From assembly GCF_020360975.1 (NCBI RefSeq), contig NW_025408671.1, positions 4,960,001 through 5,024,000 on the forward strand: a stretch of 64,000 nucleotides of DNA, given 5' to 3'. Positions 46,854 through 58,225 of the stretch are shown here, one piece after another. This DNA is from Hirsutella rhossiliensis. Lineage: Eukaryota > Ascomycota > Sordariomycetes > Hypocreales > Ophiocordycipitaceae. The first letter of the stretch is position 1, and each line of letters opens with the position of its first letter. The notes below the pieces were generated by a model that had not been told where the DNA came from, ran no database searches, and saw only the letters and a program-made list of their open reading frames with translations. The position numbers and the translations under genes are program-made.

Positions 46854-47424
46854 CGTTATAAAGTAGACCTAAGAGGGTATAGGCTATAGTCGCGCTACTA
46901 CCCCCCCTTTACTATATATAATATATTATATATACGCGATAAAAAGTAATAAATTAACTAAGCTACTTAGCTTATTAATTAACTATACTTATTAACTATA
47001 TACTTATTAACTATCTAAGTAACGCTTAGACTTTTATATATAGTTTCTTTTTATACTCTCTCCCTTTAGTTAATAGGCTATAACCCTTAAGCACTATACT
47101 ACCTATTAGCTTAGGTTAAGATCCCCTACTACCTACGCTATATATATACTTTTAGGCTATAGCGCCTATATATATACGCGCTTATTTAGCCTAACGTATA
47201 AGGACTTAAACTTATAACTAGTAGGTAGCTTAGTTAGTATATTATAAAGTAAACCTAAGAAGGTATAGGCTATAGTCGCGCTACTACCCTCCGTTTACTA
47301 TATATAATATATTATATATATATAATAAAAGGTAACGAATTAACTAAGCTACCTAGCTTATTAATTAACTATACTTATTAACTATATACTTATTAACTAT
47401 CTAAGTAACGCTTAAACTCTTATA
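46854..47424. mobile_element. Miniature LTR element P (571 bp), TRIM-like
   Basis: Two 185-bp direct repeats (46854-47038 and 47240-47424) around only 201 bp of interior, flanked by a perfect TTAAA target duplication (46849-46853 and 47425-47429). The repeats start CGTTATAAAGTA or TATTATAAAGTA and end CTTTTATA or CTCTTATA, like the terminal repeats of the E elements, but with different centres. No coding capacity. A very small non-autonomous LTR element whose mobiliser must lie elsewhere. Confidence 0.75.
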
Positions 47425-47666
47425 TTAAATAACCTTATTACTAATAACGACGTTACTAAGAATAATCTCTTTACTAGTAAGGGTATAGAGAATAATACTA
47501 TAAATACCTATAACTAAAGAAAGCTTTATATACTTTTATTAAATACCTTATTAGTTATAATTCTATAAATATCTTTTAGATCTAGATTTCTTTTTTAAGA
47601 AAGGTTATTTTTACTAAGAATAAAAATTTTAATAAATCTAGATTTTTTAATAAAATAAAGGACTAT

Positions 47667-50600
47667 TATTATAAAGTAAGTAAAAGTATAAGCTTAGGTA
47701 TAGTCTATTAAAAGAAGGTTAATAATCTATAAGGGGGAAAAGGAAGAAAGGTATAAGCCTAGCTTATATAAGCGTAAAGGCCGCTTATATATAGACTTAG
47801 CCTAGACCTTAGTTTAGGCCTATATAAGGTAAAAGCCCTTATATTATACCCTTATATAGCTTAAAGAGGCGCGACTTTAAATAATACTTAATACTATACT
47901 TAAAGGGATAGAAACCCTTATATAGACTATATATACTTAGTTATAGAAAAAACGCTAGTAAGTAATATATAATACCTTCTTAAGTAAGCTTCTTAAATAA
48001 ACTATATTATTAATAGGGGCCGCGCCCTAAGACTTAGGCTTTAGTACTTATAGCTAGGGAGTAAAGGTATATAAAATAGTATATAGCTAGCTTTAGTAAG
48101 CTTATAGTATCCCGCCCTTTATATATCGGCGTATAGTAATAGCTCTTAGTACTATAATATAAGGAATAGTACTTTAATATATAAGGCTCTGCTCCCTCTT
48201 ATATAAGGCTATATAAGTACTCCCTTTTACTATAGTTATATTATATTAATAGCCTTCTTATATCTTAGCTACCTTTTAAGTCGCTATAAGTATATATCCT
48301 ATTTATATATAAGAGCTTTTACCCTATATAAGCTTAGACTAAGGTCTAGGCTAAGTCTATATATAAGCGGCCTCTACGCCTATATAGGCTAGGCCTATAC
48401 TTCTCTTCCTTTTCCCCTTTATAGATTATTAACCTTCTTTTAATAGACCGTACCTAAGCTTATACCTCTACTTACTCTATAATAGTATAATTTACCTTTT
48501 ATTTTACCCTCTCTATATCCCTATATATAAAATAGCTATTTTTAGCTGCCTTTAAAGCTAACGTTTAATTACCTAGTCTAGTTAAACCGCCCGCGCTAGT
48601 ATATATATATACGAAATATCTATACTCCTATAGTCGTAAAATTAAAGTAAATATAATACTTAGTTTGCCTAGGTAATTAAGAGCCTCTTATAATAGTAGG
48701 GCTCTATATAACTAAGAGTAGTACTACTATACCTTAGTAAGTTCGATAGCTCCTCTATAAAGCTCGAGCTATAGCTACTTTATATAAAAGCGAAGCTCTA
48801 TACTAATAGCGCTATAATAAGGGATATCCGCGCTTAATTCGACTATCTTTATACGAGCCTATCCTTACGCCTATAAAGGTATCTCTTACCGTTTACGCGT
48901 ATTAGTATAAATAAACTAGCTAACCTCCTCGCGAAGCTCCGTACTAATTACGGCGAACTTAATATAGCTAAGTTAGTAGGCTAGGAGCTTATAACGCTTT
49001 ATTAAAAGCGGAGTAAAGCTATTCCGGCCTACCTTATATTAGTTTAAAGAGGTGCTTTATTAAGTAAACGTATATAGCTAGCTTAACGCGGTAAAGTATA
49101 ATTACCTTATTATAAGCTTAAATTTAGATTAGCGTACCTATTTAAGTAAAAGGTTTATACTACTAAATATATATACCGATCTTATCTACCTTCTTTACGA
49201 GCTTAGTAGTAATAAGTTTCTTTTTTTATCTTCTTCTATAATATAAGAAGAGGATAACGCTAGTAATACTATAGATATCTCTATCTCTACTTTAAGGACT
49301 AAGGATAGAAAGAGGTAGCGATAGAAGGGTCGCTATATAGGCTACGGTAGTAAATCCTACTAGTTTTTAAAGTACCCGCGCTAGGAGGCGCGGGTAAACG
49401 CACTCTAAGTAGTAGAGGGGCGTACGCGCTAGGACGGAAAGGAGGTTAGGATCGACGATAGTAACTCTAGCAACGAGTAATCTTAGTAACGCCTCTATAG
49501 GCTTCGTCGGCGTCCCCTCGCGTACGGTAGTAGCTGCTATATAGATAGGACGTATGCCCGCAGCGACCGAAAGGGCGGCTAAGATATAGGAAGGCCGCTA
49601 ATATAATATAACTATAGCGAAAGGGAGTGCCTATATAGCCCTATACGGGAGGGAGCAGAGCCTTATATACTAAAGTACCGTCCCCTACGTTACGGTACTA
49701 AGAGCTACTACCGTACGCCGATATAGGGGGGGCGGGATACTATAAGCTTACTAAAGCTAGCTATGCGCCGTTCTATATACCTTTACTCCTTAGCTAAAAG
49801 TACTAAAGCCCGACTCTTAAGGCGCGGCCCCTACTAATAATATAGTCTATCTAAGAAGCTTACTTAAGAGGGTATTATATATTATTTACTAACGTTTTTT
49901 CTATAACTAAGCGTATATAGTCCGCGCGAGGGTTCCGTCCCTCCCCTTAGGCGTAGTATTAAGTATTATTTAGAGGCGCGCCTCTTTAAAAGCTAAGTAG
50001 GGGTATAATATAAGGGCTTTTGCCCTATATAGGCCTAGACTAGGGTCTAGGCTAAGTCTATATATAAGCGGCCTCCGCGCTTATATAGGCTAGGCCTATA
50101 CTTCTCTTCCTTTTCCCTCTTATAGATTATTAACCTTCTTTTAATAGACCGTACCTAAGCCTATGCCTTTACTTACTCCGTAATACTATATAGTAGCTAC
50201 TACTATATATAAAGGAACGCTAATAAAGCTTATAAAGGTATTACTAAGATTACTTATTACTAAAGTTATTATTATTAAACTTAACCTCCTTTCTATCTTA
50301 GTATATATACCTCTCTATTACTTAGAGTACGTTTACCTATACCTCTTAGCCTAGGTACTTTAAAAACTAATAGGATTTACTACTATAGCCTATATAGCGA
50401 CCCTCTTATTGCTATCCCTTCTTATTATTAGTCCTTAAAGTAAAGATAGAAATATCTATAGTATTACTAGCGTTATTTTCTTTTTATACTATAAAAAAAG
50501 ATAAAAAAAGAAACTTATTATTATTAAGTATATAAAAGAAGTAAACGAGATCGGTATATATATCTAATAGTATAGATCTTTCGCTTATAAAGGATACTAA

Positions 50601-51423
50601 TTTATATTTAAGCTTATAATAAAGTAATTATACTTTATTATATTAAGCTAGCTATATATATTTACTTAATAAAGTACCTCTTTAAACTATATAAGGTAGG
50701 CTAAAATAGCTTTACTTTACTTTTAATAGAGCGTTATAAGCTCTTAGCCTACTAACTAAGCTATATTAAGTTTATTATAATTAATATAAAGCTTTATAAG
50801 GAGGTCGGCTAGTCTATTTATACTAATATATATAAATAGTAAGAGATACCTTTATAAGTATAAAGATAGGCTCGCGTAAAAATAGTTAAATTAAGCGCGG
50901 ATATCCCTTATTATAGCGCTATTAATATAGAGCTTTACTTTTATATAAAGTAGCTATAGCTTAAGTTCTATAAAGAAGCTATTAAACTTACTAAGGTATA
51001 ATAGTACCGCTCTTAGTTATATAAAGCCCTACTATTATAAAAGGCTCTTAATTACCTAAGCGAACTAAGTATTACGTTTACTTTAATTTTATAACTATAG
51101 GAGTATAGATATTTTATATATATATATACTAGCGTAGGTAGTTTAACTAAACTAAGTAATTAAATATTAGCTTTAAAGGCAGCTAAAAAATAGCTATTCT
51201 ATATATAGGGATATAAAGAGGGTAAAATAAAAGGTAGATTATACTATTATTATAGAGTAAGTAGAGGTATAGGTATAGGTATAGTCCGTTAAAAAAAGGT
51301 TAATAATCTATAAAGGGGAAAAGGAAGAAAGGTATAGCCTAGCCTATATAGGCGTAGAGGCCGCTTATATATAGACTTAGACTAGACCTTAGTCTAGGCC
51401 TATATAGGGTAAAAGCCCTTATA
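47667..51423 (-). mobile_element. TRIM-like LTR element E3, interrupted by E2
   Basis: Inserted in Copia-1 D. Terminal repeats at 47667-47843 and about 51247-51423 (TATTATA...CCTTATA). Flanks ACTAT (47662-47666) and ACTAA (51424-51428) are a near-perfect duplication. Own sequence 47667-48307 plus 50191-51423, about 1874 bp. The interior is collinear with E1. Non-coding. Confidence 0.75.
48308..50185 (+). mobile_element. TRIM-like LTR element E2, uninterrupted reference copy (1878 bp)
   Basis: 177-bp direct repeats at 48308-48484 and 50009-50185 (TATAAGAGC or TATAAGGGC ... TAATA). Target duplication TTATA (48303-48307) and CTATA (50186-50190), differing by one C/T; E1 shows the empty site. 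The interior (48485-50008) is about 1.52 kb, richer in CG than the other copies and hence least altered. No gag, protease, integrase or RT motif was seen in any frame, even through stops. A purine tract AAGTAGGGGTA sits just before the right repeat, as a polypurine tract would, which sets the tentative sense strand. Confidence 0.8.
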
Positions 51424-52395
51424 ACTAAGATCCCTTCTTACTCTTTTAATATTAGCTAATTTAAAAGATTAAAATCCCTTTTTTTTAATAGTCTTAAGAA
51501 GTAATCCTAGATAAGGAAATAAAAAAAGAAATTAATATTAAAGTAATTATAGATAACGCTAACTTTAAAGAAGAAGATACTACTAGATTAAATAATCTAG
51601 ATAAAAAAGGAAACTATAGGAAAGCGGTAAACCTAGAATATACTTACCTTCCTACCCCTCCTTTAATAAATTAAAAAGATATAAAAGTAGCTTTTTTTAT
51701 TAGTCTTTCTATCTTAACTCTTAAAGGGGTAGAAAAGGCACCTCTTTTAAAGGATTATCTAGCTGCTTTTTTATCCTTACTTTAAGAAGCTAAGAAAGAT
51801 ATAAGGCTTATTATACTAAAAGTAAAACGCGCGCTCCTATAAGTAGTACGTAATTAATAGTTATAGTACTTAGTCTATATATAATAAGGCTTAATACTAA
51901 AGAAGACTAATTTTACTTTTATTTTAACTATTTTCCTAACTTTTACCTTATACTTATAAAAGACGGTTCTTATAGAGCCTTTATAGTAAGCTAGCTTTTT
52001 AAGCTATAGCTATTAGTAAGGAAGGTATATAAAAGAGACCTCTTAGACCTATTAATAACGTAAAAGTAACTAGAAAATTACCCCTTTAAAAACTAGTTTT
52101 TCTAAGCCTAGAAAGACTACTTAGCTTTATATAAAGAGATAGGGTCTTTTAAAGAGGTCCTTAAGAAATAATTAAGAGGAAAATAAGTCTTAGGCTATAA
52201 ATATATCTTTATTTATAAGACTAATAAATATAGCTTTCTTTAAAAGTATAAAGCTTAGCTAGTTATTTATAAAAACTAATAGGAAAAAGGGTATCTTTTT
52301 ACTAAGGTAACTACCTTAGTAAGGATATCTTTTTAGACCCTTATAGCTATAGTAGTAGAATTTAACCTTAAGCTAGATTAAATAAATATTATTAA

Positions 52396-53869
52396 CGCTT
52401 TTATAGATAAGGGCTACTAGAAATATTTTCGTGTTCTACCGCTTTAGGTTAAGCGAAGTAATAGGCTATTAAGGTATTTATAGTCCTATTTTTCGGGTTA
52501 TTATTAAACACGTTAGTCCGAGACACGGTAGGTAGAGGCACGGTATTAACGGTAGTCGGAGACATAGAAGAGCCTAGTAGAAAAAGAAACTAACCCTTTA
52601 ACCGCTAATACTATAATAGCTAACGTCCTACGGTAATAAAGTCCCGAATAGAGAGGCGTTACTTACTCTCGCGAAGGAGAAATTAAAAGTAAGTATAAAA
52701 AGAAAATAAAGGGACTTTTCGTAGGTAGGTTCTTATATATAGTTAGGTGATCTATCTAATATATATATTTATAATATATATATTCTTTTTCTGCCCCCGT
52801 TGCCCTTTTCCTATCTAAACGGCCGTTTTATTTCCCTCGAATTATCTCCTAAGTTTAATATCCCGTCTTTAGGCATAGTATATATTCTATTAAGAAGAGG
52901 GCACTTCTTACTACTTACTAAAGGCCACGTAAGTTATTTACGTTATTAATAATAGCTCGATCTCTCCGATTAAATAGCTCGTCTAACTAGTAGATCGATA
53001 GTTTAGTCCCCCGAGGTCCCCGAGCTAGTAAGAGTTATACCGGACTCCTTAAAATATCCCCGTTCGAATAGGAGATCCTCTAGACCCCTTAGTAGTCTAG
53101 AAAGAAGAAATAATAGTCTATAGACCTCCCCTCTTACCTAGTTTCAAGCTGTATTACCTAGAGAGACCTAGAGACCTTAACTTATTCGGACCTTCTTCTT
53201 AACACCTACGCGAGAGAATCTCCGAACACTATAGTACGCTACGACGGATACACTCGGGCAATATACTATACCCCGCATCTCCTAGCAGCGCTTAGGTCTA
53301 CCCCTAAAGATAATATTGCGAGCTTTAACGGAAGGAGATATATATCTACGTCCGTATATCTAGCTTATTAACGGATAGGATTCTACTTATAATTATCTAA
53401 GGTGATCTTAATTTAGGGCTCTAGACCGGCCTCGAGGGGCCTAAAGTATAAGTATATAGGTATCTCTTAGTAAGCTAAGAGCGCGGGCGGGAGGGTAAGG
53501 GCAGGCATAATTAAGTCTAAACGATAATATATATCTTCTATCTATCTATACGATATTAAGGGGGTATTTATACGAATAGATACCTCTCGTAAACCTATAG
53601 AGGCCCTAAATTAAGGCTAATTCCCGCGTATCCTAATTAGGGAAATATTCCTCTGCTATATCGATACCCGACTTAAGTCCCTATATATTACCTGCCTCTT
53701 TTACTAGGGTTTATACGTACGTAGATTTAACCGTTAGTCTGCTCCCTCGGATAGTATCTTAGCTAGGTAGTATAATAAAGAAGTACTAAACCGTAGTAAG
53801 CTCGCGATAGGAGTTCGGCCCGGTAATATATTACCCGTCGATATTATACGTTATAGCAGCCTTATCCCT
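52396..53869. other. Unassigned, moderately RIPed sequence
   Basis: More CA/TG survive here than in most of the window (for example 52490-52560, 52780-52800 and 53140-53300). No gene recognised. It lies where the 3' LTR of chromovirus J3 should be; the part after about 53500 may be the start of the antisense frame of J3. Confidence 0.35.
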
Positions 53870-54161
53870 AAGTAAGTTCCTCTCCTCTAGCTCTTTTACT
53901 TCCGCTACTAACTCTCCCGGTACTAGGGATACTACCTCCGTCGCCCTATCGGCGGTCCCCTTAGCCGTGCCCGCCGCCGCCCCCGCCGCTGCTACTAGCC
54001 GGGCCCCCCCTACCCCTAGGGCCCCTAGAGCCGCCGCTGCCGCCGACTAGCTCGCGGGCTTAGAGGGCCGCCTAAGCGCCCTAGAGAGCGCCGCCGCCGC
54101 TAATAAGGTAGAGGAGGACGACGAGGATAAGGATAACGATAACGATAAGGATAAGGAGTAG
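53870..54161 (+). pseudogene. Antisense ORF of chromovirus J3, C-terminal part
   Basis: Plus-strand frame: Ser/Thr-rich, then Ala/Pro-rich (VPAAAPAAATS), then LAGLEGRLSALESAAAANK and an acidic repeat EDKDNDNDKDKE ending at TAG (54159-54161). Before that the only stop in this stretch is a TAG at a Gln/Trp position. Homologous to 13090-13868 and, inverted, 23520-24310. It faces pol, whose chromodomain lies at 54330-54520 on the minus strand. Function unknown. A coiled coil is plausible from the LEGRLSALE heptad-like pattern. Confidence 0.6.
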
Positions 54162-55366
54162 GTCTAGGTAGTCTAAGGGCTCCGCCCTAAAATAAACGCT
54201 ATTTTTATCTCTACTTATATTATTACGCTCGCGTTATCGTAACTACCTACTCCGCTTTACTTACCTTATAGTCCTAGCCTAGGCTACTATCGGTAGTCTA
54301 TTAGTCTATCGTTCTCGTCTACTATCCTAAATAAGGCCTTAAACTTATCGAGGGCTATAGCTCCCGTAAACTCGCGTATAGGTTCCTACGTAAGGTTAAG
54401 ATACCCGCGCTACTTAACGAGGACCTCCTAGCGTTTCCCCTTACCGACCTTTTTCTAGCGCGCGGCCTATATCTCTTTAACCTCGAACTTATCCTCTCCC
54501 TTTACCTTAATTATAGGCGGTTAAGCGTCCGCTACTTCTTATTTAGGTAGCGGGTTAAAGGAGGCTCTACGAAGGAGGTCTACGTTAATCTTATTATAGA
54601 CCCTAGTTAAGAGACTATTAAGCTCTATAACCTATAGGCTAATAACCCTCTATACTATAAACTTTATATATAGCTAGTTAAGCTTCTTCTTTAGCTATAC
54701 CGACCTATAGTTACGGAGGTCTAGCTATACCTTATTACCTACTATAAACCTATCTACTAGAGCCCTAGTCTTATTAGCGTGCTACTTTTAATCTTACGCC
54801 GCGGCGGCTATTATAGATTAGTAATAATCCGTGGTCTCCTATAGCTTTTATACGAACGCGGAGGCGCGGCCCTCTAGTAACGAATTACTATACTACTCCG
54901 CTACTACGTCTATAGTAAAGGGAACTAATAAAGGTAGTTTAAAGCTATATATTATAAAGAAAGGGGCTATCTTAATAGAGGTATATAGTTTACTATTTAA
55001 CGTAAGTTAGGCCGCGGGGAGCTACTAGTCTTAGTCTACTTAGTTATAGGCTACGATAGCCTATAGGTAAGCTTACGCCTCTTAGTTAACCTTCTTAGGC
55101 CCTCCGTTAGTCTATAGGTAATATACCGTGCTAAGTAGCTATATAATCTAAAGTAGCTAATATAGGTACTATTAAAAGCGGCTAGTTTAATTTAATCCCT
55201 TATCGCTTATAATAAAAGCTAGCTAGCTATATAAGCGGGCCTAGTACTATAGGAAGCGCTCTATATAGGACTCTATATTTATAGACGCTATCGGCTTTAA
55301 TACTATAGACTTACTAAGTCGGTCCTTAATTACCTATATATAGCGGTTACCGCCCTCTATAAGTAG

Positions 55367-55774
55367 TTTAATAGGGGCATCTATACCCTAAGGAATATAT
55401 ATAGCCCGCGTAGTAGAGTCTTTAGCAGGGTCCTTAGCAGGATCCTTAGTAGAGTCTCTAGCTAGCCCTCTTCTTAATTAGATAATCCCTTGGCCCCTAT
55501 TCGTCTAGGGAAGAAGGAGGGAAAATTCGGTCTATAAAAGAGGTCTCTTTTCCTCCTTAGCTAGCAGATAGCATCTTCTTCTATTATTATTATCTTCTTC
55601 TATATCCTCTTTTACTAAAATACCTTTTTAGCCCTCTTTGCCTTTGCCTTACCCTACCTAGTGCTTTCTCGTTTCCTTCGTTCCCCTTAGACCCCCTCGT
55701 CCTTCGGTATCTAGCTACTGCTATTGCCGTTAGCGTGGGTATGTCTTTAGGTGTGTGCCGCAGTCACCGTTAAA
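55367..55774 (+). repeat. Element K, left LTR
   Basis: 408 bp. Its outer (left) part is RIPed: ATATATATAGCCCGCGTAGT where the other LTR keeps CACACATAGCCCGCGCAGCA. Its inner (right) end keeps TG and CA (GTGTGTGCCGCAGTCACC). A TATAAAAG motif at about 55535 may be the LTR promoter TATA box. Confidence 0.85.
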
Positions 55775-55817
55775 ACTGGTCTCTAGGGCGTGAAGCTTCT
55801 GTTTCCCTTTCCCTCTG

Positions 55818-55841
55818 TCTCTCTCTCTCTCTCTCTCTCTC
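55818..55841. repeat. CT microsatellite
   Basis: Uninterrupted (CT)n run just inside the left LTR of element K. Confidence 0.9.
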
Positions 55842-56269
55842 GAGAAGAGGAAGAAGATACGAGAAGGGCAGAGCTAAACGAACTGCGCCGGTGCTGCCGC
55901 ACTTTTCCCGTCGAGATAAGCGCTAGGCAGGGAAAGATTTCACCGACTTTTTTTCTTTTCCCCTAGCCGTTGGCCCAGCCGTTGGCCCAGACCATAGCCC
56001 CTGCTCCTGTCCCTGTCCCTTGCCCCTATCCCGGACGAAGTCCCCTGCCCGGCCGAAGTCCCCTGCCTTAGCCGGAGTCCCTTGCACTAGACGGAACTTT
56101 CTTTTTTTAACGAACCGAACTTTCCTCCCCGGCAGGCTCTATCTACGGCAGCTACTTTAGTTGCAGACGGGGACGTCTGGTCTTTGTTGTGGAGGGAAGA
56201 CACCTACGCAAGCAGTAGTAGCGGACATTTTTCTAGTTTTTCTTTCTCTGCCAATACGACAACTTCTTT

Positions 56270-56560
56270 AGCAGCTTCCACGGGACCAATAGCTCTACGG
56301 GACCAATAGCTTCCACGGGACCAACAGCTCTACGGGACTGGCAGTCTCTATAGTCCGACAGCTTCCTTAGCTATAGTCTCGACAGCTCCTTCGGCCATAG
56401 CCCGATAGCTTCCTCGGCCACAGTCTCGACAGCTCCTTCGGCCATAGCCCGATAGCTTCCTTAGCTATAGTCTCGATAGCTCCTTCGGCCACAGCCCGCT
56501 AGCTTCCTTAGCTACGGTCTCGACAGCCCCTCGGCTACGGTCTTTTGCAAGCTCTTTCTA
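56270..56560. repeat. Degenerate tandem repeats inside element K
   Basis: Repeated units of the form CAGCTCCTTCGGCCATAG / CCGATAGCTTCCTTAGCTAT, preceded by ACGGGACCAATAGCT-like units. Related GGCAGACG... units recur at 56900-57130. Short open frames here (for example 56512-56721 minus) arise from the repeats and are not genes. Confidence 0.7.
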
Positions 56561-57554
56561 TAGTAGTCTTCTTTAGTAGTCTTCTTCTTCGGCAGTCTCT
56601 TCTTTCGGCAATCTTCGATAATTTCCTCGGCAGCGCCTCTAGCACGGTAGTCTTCGCCTCTAGCACGGCAGACTTCTTCGTCTAGCACGGCAGCTTCCTT
56701 TGATTTTATTCCTTCTCGCACGATTAGATGGTCCTAACGGCTTATTCGGCACTAATAGCCCGGACCAATAGCTCCCTTTAGCACCAACGGCCCGGACTAA
56801 CGGCTCCCCTTAGCACCTATTCTAACTATCCGATTACGCACCTAGAGACTGCAGGCACCTCTCTTTTGCCTTGTTTCCCCCCCCTTTTAGTAGATTTCCC
56901 GGCAGAAGATGCCGATAGACAACCTTTTCCGTCCCGGTAGACGATTTCTTCCTTAGCAGACGATGCCGGCAGACAACCTTTTCCGTCCCGGCAGGCGATT
57001 TCCTCTTTAGCAGACGTCCTAGTAGACAGTCTTTTCCCGGCAGACGTCCTAGTAGATAGTCTTCTCTCGGCAGATAAATTCCTTTGTAGTAGACGGACCT
57101 TTCCTTAGTAGATAGCTTCTTCGACCTTTTCCTTGGCAGACGACTTCCGTGATAGACGACCTTTCCGACAGCAATAATAGCATACGCAAGAGATCCTTCC
57201 TTCTGCCCTTCCCGGCACGGTCTATAGCAGCTAACGCGGCAGGCACCTTTAAGCAGTCTTAACGAAAGTGTAAAAAATCCCCCCTTTTTAAAATACCTAA
57301 AATAAATAAGATAAGAGCAGCAATCTCCGGTATTCTCCTCCTAGGTATAGGTATTTGCCTAGGTAAAGCTAGCTAGACGTAAAAGTCGCTAGGGGAAAAG
57401 AGGGTATAATTTTTAAATTTTAAATAATTTTACTAGGTATTTCTTTAGGGACTTTTTCCCCCTTTTTCTCTAAGATTTCTTTCCTCTACCTTCCTTATTA
57501 GCTTCTTCTTTCCTTTGCCTATAAGGATCTCTTTTCTTCCTCTATTACTATTTC

Positions 57555-57735
57555 TTACCGTTAGTCTCTCGTTGGCCTATTCCTTGGCCCGTTGCTTAGT
57601 CTATTCCTTGGTCTCTCGTTGGCCTATTCCTTAGCCCGTTGCTTAGTCTATTCCTTAGTCTCCCGTTGGGCTATTTCTTGCCTGCTTGCCTGCTTGCCTG
57701 CTTGCCTGCTTGCCTGCTTAGCTGCTTAGCTGCTT
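57555..57735. repeat. Tandem repeats at the right end of the K interior
   Basis: Units TCGTTGGCCTATTCCTTGGC and TGCTTAGTCTATTCCTTGGT alternate from 57565 to 57670, followed by a GCTTGCCT octamer run at about 57680-57735. The overlapping open frame at 57639-57842 is a by-product. Confidence 0.75.
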
Positions 57736-57817
57736 GTCTATTTCTTTATTCCTTAGCTGTTGCCTGCCTACTTGCTTACCTAGCAGACGAGGGCGTCTGT
57801 TCTTTATTGTGGAGGAG

Positions 57818-58225
57818 TTTAACGGGGGCATCTATACCCTAAGGAACACACATAGCCCGCGCAGCAGAGTCTTTGGCAGGGTCCTTGGCAGGATCCTTGG
57901 CAGAGTCTCTGGCTAGCCCTCTTCTTAATTAGATGATCCCTTGGCCCCTGTTTATCTAGGGAAGAAGGAGGGAAAATTCGGTCTATAAAAGAGGTCTCTT
58001 TTCCTCCTTAGCTAGTAGATAATATCTTCTTCTATTATTATTATCTTCTTCTATATCCTCTTTTACTAAAATACCTTTTTAGCCCTCTTTGCTTTTGCCT
58101 TGCCTTGCTTAGTGCTTTCTCGTTTCCTTCGTTCCCCTTAGACCCCCTCGTCCTTCAGTATCTAGCTACTGCTATTGCTATTAGCGTAGGTATATCTTTA
58201 GGTATATACCGTAGTTACCGTTAAA
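57818..58225 (+). repeat. Element K, right LTR
   Basis: 408 bp. Its inner (left) part keeps CA and TG (CACACATAG, TTGGCAGG). Its outer (right) end is RIPed: GTAGGTATATCTTTAGGTAT where the left LTR has GTGGGTATGTCTTTAGGTGT. This mirrors the left LTR. Confidence 0.85.

Larger units (their letters stand above)
47512..52395 (+). mobile_element. Copia-1 fragment D, split by TRIM-like E3
   Basis: Pieces 47512-47666 and 51424-52395 are collinear with about 760-910 and 920-1815 of Copia-1 A: integrase to the start of RT. Read through, the second piece gives the same KARLV-like (KA.LVIY) and LDxIDIINAF-like blocks near 52250-52395. More decayed than copies A to C. It ends abruptly at about 52395, at the same RT region where copy A ends. 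Confidence 0.8.
55367..58225 (+). mobile_element. Non-autonomous LTR element K (2.86 kb), weakly RIPed
   Basis: Two 408-bp direct repeats (55367-55774 and 57818-58225) with ends TTTAACGG...CCGTTAAA around a 2.04-kb interior made of simple and tandem repeats, with no gag or pol. Target duplication GTAG (55363-55366, 58226-58229), possibly 5 bp AGTAG. Chromovirus J2 at about 22290 shows the empty site. A purine-rich tract GTGGAGGAG precedes the right LTR. CA and TG are common in the interior but lost in the outer LTR parts. Long interior, no genes: LARD/TRIM-like. Strand follows the purine tract. Confidence 0.8.

Noticed and set aside
46854..47424. CRISPR-like or tandem array from the two 185-bp repeats
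   Set aside because: Only two long repeats with a perfect TTAAA duplication outside; LTRs explain it. No CRISPR array is present anywhere in the window.
56512..57916. Four open frames in element K
   Set aside because: They follow tandem and simple repeats of the K interior and LTR (Cys/Leu/Ala repeats from GCTTGCCT) and show no domain.
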